From the NCBI RefSeq assembly GCF_026341825.1, contig NZ_JAPENY010000001.1:1240001-1304000 (forward strand): DNA of 64,000 nt, given 5' to 3'. This DNA comes from Streptomyces sp. NBC_00620. Its GTDB lineage: Bacteria > Actinomycetota > Actinomycetes > Streptomycetales > Streptomycetaceae. A program made the position numbers and the translations under genes. Under the pieces are notes generated by a model, which was not told the origin of the DNA, searched no databases, and saw only the letters and a list, made by a program, of their open reading frames with translations. Positions within the stretch are counted from its first letter, which is position 1. Each line of letters begins with the position of its first letter. Shown in pieces: positions 7,282 to 15,990 of the stretch.

Positions 7282-7965
7282 TCAGGGATCGAAGCGGTAC
7301 CCCATCCCGGGCTCGGTGATCAGATAGCGGGGGTGCGAGGGATCCGCTTCGAGTTTGCGCCGTAGTTGGGCCATGTAGACCCGCAGGTAGTTGGTCTTGT
7401 TGCTCTGGGAGGCGCCCCACACCTCCTGGAGGAGCTGGCGCTGTGTGATGAGCCGGCCGGGGTTGCAGACCAGGATCTCCAGCAGGTGCCATTCGGTGGG
7501 GGTGAGGCGTACGTCGCGGCCCGCGCGGCCGGCTTTCTTGGCGACCAGGTCGACGGTGAACTCGTCGGTGGTGACGAGGACGGTCTCGGGGGCGACGGGC
7601 ACGGAGTCCGTGCGGCGGACCGCGGCGCGCAGCCGGGCGAGGAGTTCGTTCATGCTGAACGGTTTGGTGATGTAGTCGTCGGCGCCCGCGTCCAGCGCGG
7701 CGACCTTCTCGTCGGAGGCGCGGCGCGCGGAGAGCACCAGGATCGGCACGCGCGTCCAGCCGCGCAGGGCCTTGATGACGTCCGTGCCGTCCATGTCGGG
7801 CAGCCCCAGGTCCAGTACGACCACGTCGGGCTGTCGCGCGGCCGCGAGCCGGAGCGCGGTGGCACCGTCGGGGGCCGCGTCGACCCCGTACCCGCGTGCC
7901 TGCATGTTGATCACGAGCGCCCGTACGAGCTGTGGGTCGTCCTCCACCACCAGCATCCGGGTCAT
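7282..7965 (-). CDS. kdpE: KdpE-type response regulator
   Basis: 227 residues of OmpR/PhoB type. The receiver domain opens with TRMLVVEDD, has the phosphoacceptor Asp in VVVLDLGLPDMDG, and the conserved Lys in ITKPFS. A winged-helix DNA-binding domain follows (LTPTEWHLLEILVCNPGR through NYLRVYMAQLRRKLE). The ATG before TRMLVV is the natural start; the frame extends upstream only through spacer DNA. Its position next to kdpFABC argues that it controls potassium-ATPase expression. Unlike the standard order, no kdpD kinase gene lies between kdpC and this gene, only 115 bases including a hairpin, so its cognate kinase is not obvious. Confidence 0.88.
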   Translation of the reverse strand: MTRMLVVEDDPQLVRALVINMQARGYGVDAAPDGATALRLAAARQPDVVVLDLGLPDMDGTDVIKALRGWTRVPILVLSARRASDEKVAALDAGADDYITKPFSMNELLARLRAAVRRTDSVPVAPETVLVTTDEFTVDLVAKKAGRAGRDVRLTPTEWHLLEILVCNPGRLITQRQLLQEVWGASQSNKTNYLRVYMAQLRRKLEADPSHPRYLITEPGMGYRFDP

Positions 7966-8015
7966 CGGTGTGTGCCTTTCACGTCGTACGCCGGACAACG
8001 ACTGCCATAAGTGGT

Positions 8016-8064
8016 GCGGGAGTTGGCGTACCCCGAGGTTTTCCCCTGGCGCCAACTCCCGCGT
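8016..8064 (-). terminator. Hairpin after kdpC
   Basis: A perfect 13-bp inverted repeat (GCGGGAGTTGGCG and its complement) with a 23-base loop, starting 17 bases after the kdpC stop. There is no U tract, as is usual for Streptomyces terminators. It sits exactly where kdpD would be expected and would separate kdpFABC from kdpE transcription. Confidence 0.6.
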
Positions 8065-8080
8065 AACGCACGTAAGTCCA

Positions 8081-8713
8081 TCAGCTCTTGGCCACAAGTT
8101 CCTTGAGCGCGATGTTGAGTTCGAGGACGTTGACGGTCGGCTCGCCGATGAAGCCGAGCGTGCGGCCGTCGGTGTGCTCGTCGACGAGCTTCTGCACCTC
8201 GGCGACGGGGAGGTCGTTCTTCTCCGCGACGCGGTGCACCTGGATGTCGGCGTACTGCGGGGAGATCGCCGGGTCCAGGCCGGAGCCGGAGGACGTCACC
8301 GCGTCGGCGGGTACGTCGGAGGGCTTGACCGTGTAGCCGGGCACCGAGTTGTCCTTGATGACCTTGGCCTTGGCCTCCGTGACCCACTTGATGAGGTCGG
8401 CGTTGTCACCCGAACGGTTGGTCGCGCCGGACAAGATCAGCTTGTACTGGGTGTTGACGGAGTTCGTCCCCAGACCGTTGGCGGGCCGCGGCTGGAAGTA
8501 GTCGAGGCTGTAGCCCTGTTGGCCGATCAGCGAGGAGCCGACGACCTGGCCGTTCGCCTTGATCTCCGAGCCGTTCGCCTTGCCGGGGAACAGCCCCTGC
8601 GCGACACCCGTGATCGCCAGCGGGTAGAGCACCCCGCAGATCACGGTCAGGACGAGAAGGGCGCGCAGACCCGCTCCCAGCAACCGGGCAGTGTTCGTAA
8701 CCGAGTTGTTCAT
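8081..8713 (-). CDS. kdpC: Potassium-transporting ATPase subunit KdpC
   Basis: 210 residues. One N-terminal membrane helix (about 14-36, LLVLTVICGVLYPLAITGV) anchors an extracytoplasmic domain. The family signature regions are present: QGLFPGKANGS, SSLIGQQ, YFQPRPA, SGSGLDPAISPQYADIQV and RVAEKNDLP. KdpC assembles with KdpA, KdpB and KdpF and assists ATP and potassium handling in the high-affinity Kdp pump. It starts five bases after the kdpB stop, so it belongs to the same transcript. Confidence 0.97.
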   Translation of the reverse strand: MNNSVTNTARLLGAGLRALLVLTVICGVLYPLAITGVAQGLFPGKANGSEIKANGQVVGSSLIGQQGYSLDYFQPRPANGLGTNSVNTQYKLILSGATNRSGDNADLIKWVTEAKAKVIKDNSVPGYTVKPSDVPADAVTSSGSGLDPAISPQYADIQVHRVAEKNDLPVAEVQKLVDEHTDGRTLGFIGEPTVNVLELNIALKELVAKS

Positions 8714-8718
8714 GGCGA

Positions 8719-10851
8719 TCAGCCGATTCCGGGAATGAGGGAGATGATCAGGTCGATGATCTTGATGCCGATGAAGGGCGCGATGAGCCCGCCGAGCCCG
8801 TAGATCCCCAAGTTGCGCCGCAGCAGACGGTCCGCACTCACCGGCCGGTACTGCACACCCCGTAGAGCGAGCGGGACCAGCGCGATGATGATCAGCGCGT
8901 TGAAGATGACCGCCGACAGGATCGCGGAGTCGGGCGAGGACAGGTCCATGATGTTGAGCTTGTCCAGGCCCGGGTAGACCGCCGCGAACAGCGCCGGGAT
9001 GATCGCGAAGTACTTCGCGACGTCATTGGCGATGGAGAACGTCGTCAACGCGCCCCGGGTGATCAGCAGTTGCTTGCCGATCTCCACGATCTCGATGAGC
9101 TTGGTGGGGTTGGAGTCCAGGTCCACCATGTTCCCGGCCTCCTTGGCGGCCGAGGTGCCGGTGTTCATGGCCACGCCCACGTCGGCCTGCGCCAGCGCCG
9201 GAGCGTCGTTCGTACCATCACCGGTCATCGCGACGAGCTTGCCGCCCGCCTGCTCCCGCTTGATGAGCGCCATCTTGTCCTCGGGAGTCGCCTCCGCGAG
9301 GAAGTCGTCGACGCCCGCCTCGTCCGCGATCGCCTTGGCCGTCAGCGGGTTGTCGCCCGTGATCATGACGGTCTTGATGCCCATGCGGCGCAGCTCGTCG
9401 AACCGCTCGCGCATGCCTTCCTTGACGACGTCCTTGAGGTGGATGACGCCAAGGACGCGGGCGCCCTGCGTGTCCTCGACGGCCACGAGCAGCGGCGTGC
9501 CGCCGGCCTCCGAGATCCGGTTGGAGAGCGTGTCGGCGTCCTCGGACACCGTGCCGCCCCGCTCCCGCACCCAGGAGATGACCGAACCGGCCGCGCCCTT
9601 GCGGATCCTGCGCCCGTCGACGTCCACACCCGACATCCGGGTCTGGGCGGTGAAGGCGATCCACTCGGCACCGGCCAGCTCGCCCTGGTGGCGCTCGCGC
9701 AGCCCGTACTTCTCCTTCGTCAGTACGACGATGGAGCGGCCCTCGGGCGTCTCGTCGGCCAGCGAGGAGAGCTGGGCGGCGTCGGCGACCTCGGCGTCGG
9801 TGGTGCCGGTCACCGGCACGAACTCGGAGGCCTGGCGGTTGCCGAGGGTGATGGTGCCGGTCTTGTCGAGGAGCAGGGTCGACACGTCGCCCGCCGCCTC
9901 AACTGCCCTTCCGGACATGGCCAGTACGTTGCGCTGGACGAGTCGGTCCATGCCCGCGATACCGATCGCGGAGAGCAGCGCGCCGATGGTGGTCGGGATG
10001 AGGCAGACGAGCAACGCCACCAGCACGACCATCGTCAGATGCGTACCCGCGTAGTCCGCGAACGGCGGCAGGGTGGCGACGGCGAGCAGGAAGACGATGG
10101 TGAGGGACGCGAGCAGGATGTTCAGCGCGATCTCGTTGGGCGTCTTCTGCCGTGCGGCGCCCTCGACCAGGGCGATCATGCGGTCGATGAAGGTCTCGCC
10201 CGGCTTCGTCGTGATCCTGATGACGATGCGGTCGGAGAGGACCTTCGTACCGCCGGTGACGGCACTGCGGTCGCCGCCGGACTCACGGATGACGGGGGCC
10301 GACTCACCGGTGATGGCCGACTCGTCGACCGAAGCGACACCCTCGACGACGTCACCGTCGCCGGGGATGATGTCGCCCGCCTCGCAGACGACCAGGTCGC
10401 CGACGCGCAGCTCGGTGCCGGGCACCTGCTCTTCCGCGGAGCCGTTGAGCCGCCGGGCCACCGTGTCGGTCTTGGCCTTGCGCAGGGTGTCCGCCTGCGC
10501 CTTGCCGCGGCCCTCGGCCACCGCCTCCGCCAGGTTGGCGAAGATGACGGTCAGCCACAGCCAGGCGCTGATCGCCCAGCCGAACCAGTCGCCCGGGTCC
10601 TTGAACGAGAACACGGTCGTCAGCACCGAGCCGACGAGGACCACGAACATGACGGGGGACTTGACCATCACCCGCGGGTCGAGCTTGCGGCAGGCGTCCG
10701 GCAGCGACTTGAGCAGTTGCTTCGGGTCGAAGAGCCCGGCGCCGACACGGCTTTGGTCGGGCTTGTGGCCGGTCGGCACATCGCTGTGCGGCGCCCGGGT
10801 CGGGGTGGTTGTGGACACGGCGTCCTCTTGTTTGTCTGTGCGGGTGCTCAT
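8719..10851 (-). CDS. kdpB: Potassium-transporting P-type ATPase subunit KdpB
   Basis: 710 residues, a full-length P-type ATPase of the Kdp system. Visible landmarks are [10 protein letters not shown] (A domain), [12 protein letters not shown] with the phosphorylated Asp, KGAAGSV (nucleotide domain), [14 protein letters not shown] and [14 protein letters not shown] (P domain hinge). Membrane helices lie before the A domain and at the C-terminus. The ATG overlaps the kdpA stop (ATGA), giving translational coupling. About 45 extra N-terminal residues rich in Thr/Pro precede the conserved region, common in Streptomyces. It hydrolyses ATP to drive potassium uptake through KdpA. Confidence 0.98.
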   Translation of the reverse strand: MSTRTDKQEDAVSTTTPTRAPHSDVPTGHKPDQSRVGAGLFDPKQLLKSLPDACRKLDPRVMVKSPVMFVVLVGSVLTTVFSFKDPGDWFGWAISAWLWLTVIFANLAEAVAEGRGKAQADTLRKAKTDTVARRLNGSAEEQVPGTELRVGDLVVCEAGDIIPGDGDVVEGVASVDESAITGESAPVIRESGGDRSAVTGGTKVLSDRIVIRITTKPGETFIDRMIALVEGAARQKTPNEIALNILLASLTIVFLLAVATLPPFADYAGTHLTMVVLVALLVCLIPTTIGALLSAIGIAGMDRLVQRNVLAMSGRAVEAAGDVSTLLLDKTGTITLGNRQASEFVPVTGTTDAEVADAAQLSSLADETPEGRSIVVLTKEKYGLRERHQGELAGAEWIAFTAQTRMSGVDVDGRRIRKGAAGSVISWVRERGGTVSEDADTLSNRISEAGGTPLLVAVEDTQGARVLGVIHLKDVVKEGMRERFDELRRMGIKTVMITGDNPLTAKAIADEAGVDDFLAEATPEDKMALIKREQAGGKLVAMTGDGTNDAPALAQADVGVAMNTGTSAAKEAGNMVDLDSNPTKLIEIVEIGKQLLITRGALTTFSIANDVAKYFAIIPALFAAVYPGLDKLNIMDLSSPDSAILSAVIFNALIIIALVPLALRGVQYRPVSADRLLRRNLGIYGLGGLIAPFIGIKIIDLIISLIPGIG

Positions 10852-12512
10852 GACGCCAGCCCCTCGGCCAGCGGGCCCAGCGCGAGCGCCGGGAAGTAGG
10901 TCAGACCGGTGATGATCAGGATCGCGCCCACCAACAGGCCGGTGAACAGCGGTTTCTCGGTGCGCAGCGTGCCCGCGGTCGCGGGCACCGGCTTCTGCTC
11001 GGCGAGCGAACCGGCGAGGGCCAGCACGAACACCATCGGCAGGAAGCGGCCGAGGAGCATGCAGAGACCGAGGGTGCTGTTGAACCACTGGGTGTCCGCG
11101 TTCAGACCGGCGAAGGCCGAGCCGTTGTTGTTGGCGGCCGAGGTGTAGGCGTACAGGATCTCGGAGAAGCCGTGCGCCCCGCTGTTGGTCATCGAGTTGC
11201 CCGGGGTGGGCAGGGCCATCGCGGCGGCGGCGAAGATGAGGACCAGTGCCGGGGTGATGAGGATGTAGCAGGCGGCGAACTTGATCTGGCGGGTGCCGAT
11301 CTTCTTGCCCAGGTACTCGGGCGTACGGCCGACCATCAGACCGGCGATGAACACCGCGATGATCGCCATGATCAGGATTCCGTAGAGGCCGGAGCCGGTA
11401 CCACCGGGTGCGATCTCGCCGAGCTGCATGCCCAGCATCGTGATGCCGCCGCCGAGGCCGGTGAACGAGGAGTGGAAGGAGTTCACCGCGCCGGTCGAGG
11501 TCAGCGTGGTCGCCACCGCGAAGATCGACGAACCGCCGACGCCGAAGCGGGTCTCCTTGCCCTCCATCGCGCCGCCGGCGATGTCGAAGGCGGGGCCGTG
11601 GTGGGCGAACTCGGTCCACATCATGAGGGCCGTGAAGCCGATCCAGATGGTGACCATCGTGGCGAGGATCGCGTAGCCCTGCTTGAGCGAGCCGACCATC
11701 CGGCCGAAGGTCCGGGTGAGCGCGAACGGGATCACCAGGAGCAGGAAGATCTCGAAGAGGTTGGAGAACGGGGTGGGGTTCTCGAAGGGGTGGGCCGAGT
11801 TGGCGTTGAAGTAGCCGCCGCCGTTGGTGCCCAGCTCCTTGATGGCCTCCTGGGAGGCGACCGCGCCGCCGTTCCACTCCTGCGAGCCGCCCATGAACTG
11901 GCCGACCGAGTGGATGCCGGCGAAGTTCTGGATGGCGCCGCACGCGACCAGAATGATCGCGGCGATCACCGCGATGGGCAGCAGGATGCGGATGACACCG
12001 CGCACCATGTCGGCCCAGAAGTTGCCGAGTTCACCGGTGCGCGAGCGCGCGAAGCCCCGTACGAGCGCCACCGCTACGGCGATACCGACCGCGGCGGAGA
12101 CGAAGTTCTGCACCGCCAGGCCGCCGGTCTGCACGACGTGGCCCATGGCCTGCTCGCCGTAGTACGACTGCCAGTTGGTGTTCGACACGAAGGACGCGGC
12201 GGTGTTGAACGCCTGGTCCGGGTCGATGGAGGAGAAGCCGAGCGAGCCGGGCAGGATGCCCTGGATCCGCTGCAGCAGGTAGAGGAAGAGGACGCCTACG
12301 GCCGAGAAGGCGAGGACGCTGCGCAGGTACGCGGGCCAGCGCATCTCGGTGTTCGGGTTGGCGCCGATGCCCTTGTAGATCCACTTCTCGACGCGCAGGT
12401 GCTTGTCGGAGGAGTAGACCTTGGCCATGTAGTCGCCGAGGGGACGGTAGGCGAGTGCCAGTGCCGCTATGAGAGCGACCATCTGGAGCACGCCGGCGAG
12501 GACGGGTCCCAT
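10848..12512 (-). CDS. kdpA: Potassium-transporting ATPase subunit KdpA
   Basis: 554-residue polytopic membrane protein of the potassium-channel-derived Kdp superfamily; it forms the potassium-selective pore of the pump. Characteristic segments include [39 protein letters not shown], and [21 protein letters not shown] near the middle. The C-terminal third has [20 protein letters not shown] and [19 protein letters not shown]. Length and order are normal for the family. It lies directly after kdpF on the minus strand and overlaps kdpB by four bases. Confidence 0.98.
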   Translation of the reverse strand: MGPVLAGVLQMVALIAALALAYRPLGDYMAKVYSSDKHLRVEKWIYKGIGANPNTEMRWPAYLRSVLAFSAVGVLFLYLLQRIQGILPGSLGFSSIDPDQAFNTAASFVSNTNWQSYYGEQAMGHVVQTGGLAVQNFVSAAVGIAVAVALVRGFARSRTGELGNFWADMVRGVIRILLPIAVIAAIILVACGAIQNFAGIHSVGQFMGGSQEWNGGAVASQEAIKELGTNGGGYFNANSAHPFENPTPFSNLFEIFLLLVIPFALTRTFGRMVGSLKQGYAILATMVTIWIGFTALMMWTEFAHHGPAFDIAGGAMEGKETRFGVGGSSIFAVATTLTSTGAVNSFHSSFTGLGGGITMLGMQLGEIAPGGTGSGLYGILIMAIIAVFIAGLMVGRTPEYLGKKIGTRQIKFAACYILITPALVLIFAAAAMALPTPGNSMTNSGAHGFSEILYAYTSAANNNGSAFAGLNADTQWFNSTLGLCMLLGRFLPMVFVLALAGSLAEQKPVPATAGTLRTEKPLFTGLLVGAILIITGLTYFPALALGPLAEGLAS

Positions 12513-12520
12513 AACAGTGC

Positions 12521-12610
12521 TCAGAACCTCTCGGGGAAGACGAGGGCGAGGATGAGATAGCCCAGCAGGGCGACGGCCACGATCAGGCCGACGATGTTCT
12601 CGGCGGTCAC
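12521..12610 (-). CDS. kdpF: KdpF small membrane subunit
   Basis: A 29-residue peptide, start GTG, with a single hydrophobic helix ([19 protein letters not shown]) ending in FPERF, the typical KdpF C-terminus. KdpF stabilises the KdpABC complex in the membrane. Its GTG overlaps the stop of the 27-residue ORF upstream (GTGA), and kdpA starts nine bases after its end. The reading frame is open upstream, but homology begins at this GTG. Confidence 0.92.
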   Translation of the reverse strand: MTAENIVGLIVAVALLGYLILALVFPERF

Positions 12611-12690
12611 AGCTTCGTCACCCCCTTGGCGACGAGGGCCACCAGCGCGAACACCGCGATCGTGGTGACGACGAAGGCCACGTCGGCCAT
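12607..12690 (-). CDS. 27-residue single-helix membrane peptide at the head of the kdp operon
   Basis: ATG preceded by GGAGCTCACG, reading [20 protein letters not shown] and ending in AKGVTKL. One transmembrane helix spans about residues 4-21, with a basic C-terminus. The stop codon overlaps the kdpF GTG, so the two are translationally coupled. It is distinct from KdpF but similar in size, and I believe equivalent tiny ORFs precede kdpF in other Streptomyces. A second accessory subunit or a leader that couples translation are both possible. Confidence 0.72.
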   Translation of the reverse strand: MADVAFVVTTIAVFALVALVAKGVTKL

Positions 12691-12829
12691 CGTGAGCTCC
12701 TAGATGAGGTTCGGAATTGAACGGACTAGTAGAGGAAAGCTCCTCCCCGACCGGATTCGGCCACCGTTGACGGCTCCCATACGGGGCGCGGTACGGCTTT
12801 GACGCATCCCTTACGGCGATGTTTCGGAT

Positions 12830-12990
12830 GAGGCGGAAGCGGAGCCGGCAGACCACCGGATCCGGGTCCCGGCGCACCGCGTGGGCGACGGCCGCGCCCC
12901 GCTCGTTCCGCGGCAGCCGCCGCCACGGTCGGTCGGCCCCGACCTCGCGGATCAGCACGATGACGCGATTCCGGGCCCGGCGGTCTCACG
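12830..12990 (-). pseudogene. Possible relic of an APC-type permease C-terminus
   Basis: On the minus strand a frame reads RVIVLIREVGADRPWRRL, then NERGAAVAHAVRRDPDPVVC and RLRFRL. This resembles the cytoplasmic tail of large APC-family permeases of actinobacteria, but no membrane helices or start codon lie upstream. It continues without a stop into the kdp leader frame. The similarity is from recall and weak. The rest of the 540 bases between the kdp operon and the next gene shows no other gene. Confidence 0.3.
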
Positions 12991-13230
12991 TACGTACGAC
13001 GCTATGGGGCGGCCCGGGCCGCGGCGCTCGGAGGCAAGCCGAACGAGTGGGGACCCCGGGGTTTTCCACAGTGCACCGTCCGGCCCGTGGGGCGGCGGAA
13101 ACCTGAACGCGGTCCTCCGTGTCCACGTGGCAGAGCTCCCCGGCCCCTGTCGGATCCTTGACGCGCCCGCCCATCAGAGTCCCGTCAAGGGGTGCTGCAC
13201 CCGGCCTTCCGGGTCCCTACCGTCGGTCGT

Positions 13231-13785
13231 ATGGAACGCCGCAACGACACGCGCGCCGCGGTCGACGCACCCGCAACACGCCCCGCCGAGGTGGCCCACG
13301 ACCGCCTCTGGGCCCAGGATCTGCGCAGCTCGATCCGCTGCTCCGCCGCACTCCTCGCCCTGCTCCTGGTGATCGACTGGGGAGCGGGCACCCTCACACC
13401 ATCGCGGGCCGCCCTGTGGGTGACGCTCGCGCTGCTGCTGTTCCTCGTGCTCCACCCCACCCGCGTCGCCGCCGGCGAGGGCTGGCTCACCTCCCGCGGC
13501 CTGCTGCGCACCCGCCGCGTCCGCACCGACCAGTTGGTCTCGGTCCGCTGCCTGGACGGCGTCGCCCAGCGCCTCGTCCTGCGCGACACCTCCGGCGTCT
13601 CGGTCGAGATCGACCCCCGGGTCCTGGTCGCCAACCCCCCGCTGTGGCACCGCCTGGACGAGGACGCCCGCGTCTCCGCTCTGCGCGGCTCGCTGACCTG
13701 CGGGGCGACGGCACTGCGCCGGGTTTCGGAACGGATCGACCGGGAGACGGCGATGACCGTGTTCAAGGTCTCGGGGATGGATTAG
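13231..13785 (+). CDS. Membrane protein with PH-like domain (hypothetical)
   Basis: 184 residues. Two hydrophobic helices (about 41-57 CSAALLALLLVIDWG and 64-80 ALWVTLALLLFLVL) are followed by a small soluble domain. That domain (GEGWLTSRGLLRTRRVRTDQ, LVSVRCLDGVAQRLVLRD, VSVEIDPRVLVANPPLW) resembles bacterial PH/YdbS-like membrane-associated domains. The ATG at 13231 follows TACCGT by seven bases with no ribosome site, so the transcript may be leaderless; a longer frame exists upstream. Function unknown. Confidence 0.75.
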   Translation: MERRNDTRAAVDAPATRPAEVAHDRLWAQDLRSSIRCSAALLALLLVIDWGAGTLTPSRAALWVTLALLLFLVLHPTRVAAGEGWLTSRGLLRTRRVRTDQLVSVRCLDGVAQRLVLRDTSGVSVEIDPRVLVANPPLWHRLDEDARVSALRGSLTCGATALRRVSERIDRETAMTVFKVSGMD

Positions 13786-13852
13786 GGCCGTATAGGGGCC
13801 GTATAGGGGCCCATGGGTAAGCAGCCCACGGGGGAAATGCCAGACTGACGGC

Positions 13853-14344
13853 ATGACGACAAAGGTTTACTTCGACATCCGTATCGGCAACGAGTCCGCG
13901 GGGCGGATCGTCTTCGATCTGTACGACGACGTGGTGCCCAAGACCGTGGAGAACTTCCGCGCGCTGGCGACCGGCGAGAAGGGCTTCGGCTACGCCGGTT
14001 CCGGGTTCCACCGGATCATCCCCCAGTTCATGCTCCAGGGCGGTGACTTCACCAGGGGTGACGGCACCGGCGGCAAGAGCATCTACGGCGAGAAGTTCGC
14101 CGACGAGAACTTCCAGCTCAAGCACACCAAGCCCGGCCTGCTGTCGATGGCCAACGCGGGACCGAACACCAACGGCTCCCAGTTCTTCATCACCACCGTG
14201 GTGACGGACTGGCTGGACGGCAAGCACGTCGTCTTCGGCGAGGTCGTCGAGGGTCTCGACCTCGTCAAGAAGATCGAGGGCTACGGCAGCAGGAGCGGCA
14301 CGCCGAGCACGAGCATCGTCATCGAGAGCAGCGGCGTTCTCTAA
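13853..14344 (+). CDS. Peptidyl-prolyl cis-trans isomerase, cyclophilin type
   Basis: 163-residue single-domain cyclophilin. The active-site Arg-containing block [15 protein letters not shown] is intact, as are [20 protein letters not shown] and [13 protein letters not shown]. It catalyses cis-trans isomerisation of proline peptide bonds during folding in the cytoplasm; there is no signal peptide. A small repeat (two copies of GCCGTATAGGG) lies between this gene and the one upstream. A strong hairpin follows the gene, which looks monocistronic. Confidence 0.97.
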   Translation: MTTKVYFDIRIGNESAGRIVFDLYDDVVPKTVENFRALATGEKGFGYAGSGFHRIIPQFMLQGGDFTRGDGTGGKSIYGEKFADENFQLKHTKPGLLSMANAGPNTNGSQFFITTVVTDWLDGKHVVFGEVVEGLDLVKKIEGYGSRSGTPSTSIVIESSGVL

Positions 14345-14422
14345 CACCTGCTGTCCTGGCCCGCGCTGACGGCCACTCCGTCGTCACCGTGATCCAGACC
14401 CGGCAGACGGAGGAAACGGCGA

Positions 14423-14449
14423 TGCCCCGCCTTCACAGAAGGCGGGGCA
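14423..14449. terminator. Hairpin between cyclophilin and WD40 genes
   Basis: A perfect 12-bp stem (TGCCCCGCCTTC and its complement) with a 3-base loop in the short gap between two convergent genes; it can serve both. Confidence 0.8.
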
Positions 14450-14482
14450 CGCCCCTCCGCGTACCACGACGGAGTCGGATCC

Positions 14483-15556
14483 TCACCAGTCACCCGGCCG
14501 AGCCAGTGCCCAGACCTGGACTGCTCCGAACCCAGTGGCCACGGCCATCTCCTTGCCGCCGGAAATCCACTTCAGCGCATAGATGATTCCCCCCTGGCAG
14601 TCCTTTCTGCCGAGGAGTGCACCGTCATTCGCCCGCCAGATCTGCAATACGCCGTCGTAGCCGGCCGTGGCGATCATTTGTCCGTCCGGACTGTACTCGA
14701 CAGCCGGAACCGTGGCCCCCAGACCGCTCAAAGGGGCATGCGATCTCAGGACTCGTACCGGTTCTCCGCCAGGCCATTGGAACACGTGAATCAACCCGTC
14801 ATCCACGCCTACCGCGATCTGCCTTCCGTCGACAGAGAAGTCGAATCCACACGTGCGACTTTTCGCCACGCGAATGCTCTCCGCCTGATCTCCGGCCGTC
14901 GTGTGAGCCGCGACGGATTCGTACGTGGACCGAGCGATCCTCGTGCCGTCGGGAGTGAATCTGAGGCACGGCGCGCCGACGAAGTCACCGAATCGTCGAT
15001 GAAACAGGACCTGCAGTGGTCCACCGGACGCGTCGCAGGTCACAACATCTCCCGATGACGTGTAGGCAGCCAGGACGTTGCCACGCGGCGCCCAGGCAAC
15101 ACGATTCATGGCCTGCTTGTAATCCCATGACCGAACCACCTCCGGCCCCACATCATTCGCGGACACCGGCTCCATGACAATCAATCGTTTGGTGGCTCCA
15201 CCGATTGCCAGCCTGCCATCGGAAGCAAACGCGACTGAACGAGCCGATTGCCCGGGCATGGAGTGAATGACACGACCGTCAGGCCGATCCTTCGACCAGA
15301 TCCTTACCGTTCCGTCCGCCCCGGCAGTGGCGAGGATTTCTCGCGACGAATCATAATCCAGGCTACAAACTGCGGCAGTCTGATACTTGCCCGGCCCCTT
15401 CGCGTGACCCCGGAAGCTCATTAAGAGCTCGAATCGAATTTCACCCAGATCGACTGCATTCGTCTTCTCGCGACGGCTCTTCTTGTATTGCGAACCGATC
15501 GCTCCGACCATGCCTTTGACGGCTTTTCGCGCAAGGAAAGAGGCGGGATCTTCCAT
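14483..15556 (-). CDS. WD40-repeat beta-propeller protein
   Basis: 357 residues from an ATG preceded by GGAG at the right spacing; the frame stays open upstream for 32 codons but there it overlaps a decayed kinase gene. After a basic N-terminal segment (QYKKSRREK) seven blade-like repeats follow. Examples are LATAGADGTVRIWSKD, RSVAFASDGRLAIGGA, LRFTPDGTRIA, FDFSVDGRQIAVGVDDG and VEYSPDGQMIATAGYDG. WD40 propellers are protein-interaction scaffolds. Codon usage is less GC-biased than in the neighbours, suggesting recent arrival between the cyclophilin gene and the kdpD relic. No partner is identifiable. Confidence 0.85.
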   Translation of the reverse strand: MEDPASFLARKAVKGMVGAIGSQYKKSRREKTNAVDLGEIRFELLMSFRGHAKGPGKYQTAAVCSLDYDSSREILATAGADGTVRIWSKDRPDGRVIHSMPGQSARSVAFASDGRLAIGGATKRLIVMEPVSANDVGPEVVRSWDYKQAMNRVAWAPRGNVLAAYTSSGDVVTCDASGGPLQVLFHRRFGDFVGAPCLRFTPDGTRIARSTYESVAAHTTAGDQAESIRVAKSRTCGFDFSVDGRQIAVGVDDGLIHVFQWPGGEPVRVLRSHAPLSGLGATVPAVEYSPDGQMIATAGYDGVLQIWRANDGALLGRKDCQGGIIYALKWISGGKEMAVATGFGAVQVWALARPGDW

Positions 15557-15654
15557 GGAAATCTCCGATGCATACGGGCGTCGCACCATTCCAGCTGCGG
15601 TCCTGTAGTCCCGCCGCTCATCGTCCCACCGCAAGACGTCAAGTGCCCTCAAAA

Positions 15655-15765
15655 CCGGGCGACATCACCAGCGTCAGCGCCCCCACCCGGCGTGTCCTCC
15701 GGCACCAGCGTGCCGTCCATCGCCGCGGCCAGCCCCCGGGGACAGAGCGAGCCCCTTGACGAGCG
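15655..15765 (-). pseudogene. Decayed 3' end of a KdpD-like histidine kinase
   Basis: On the minus strand, pieces of the kinase G2 region and C-terminus appear in shifted frames: KGLALS, then RGLAAAMDGTLVPEDTPGGG, then LTLVMS. One-base indels lie between each pair. GxTxxxEDTPGGGLTxVxSL is the usual KdpD ending. Only about 35 codons survive, and nothing upstream reads as the rest of a kinase. It lies between the WD40 gene and the permease, 7.5 kb from kdpE, whose expected kdpD partner is missing. Confidence 0.6.
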
Positions 15766-15990
15766 GGGGAGGACAGGGCCCGTCGCGGTCGTGGGGCGGA
15801 GGTGGAGTGACGGGAGCGCGGACAAGAACGGGCCGCACGAACAGGCGGAGACGTTCCGGGGTCTTGACGGAAACGTTCCTCTCAACATGCGCCGGACCCT
15901 GGGCCTGTGGATCACTGGTTGCATACGCTGGCCCGGTCGTCCGCGCAATGGCCGGAACCCTTCGCTTGCCAGTACGTCAGGAGCACGCCG

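Noticed and set aside
10852..11943. Upstream extension of the kdpB reading frame across much of kdpA
   Set aside because: It is a shadow of kdpA: Arg/Pro/His-rich composition, and kdpB homology begins at the ATG that overlaps the kdpA stop.
12691..13230. c-di-AMP (ydaO-type) riboswitch upstream of kdp
   Set aside because: I could not find the conserved core of that riboswitch; the region holds only the weak permease-like relic.
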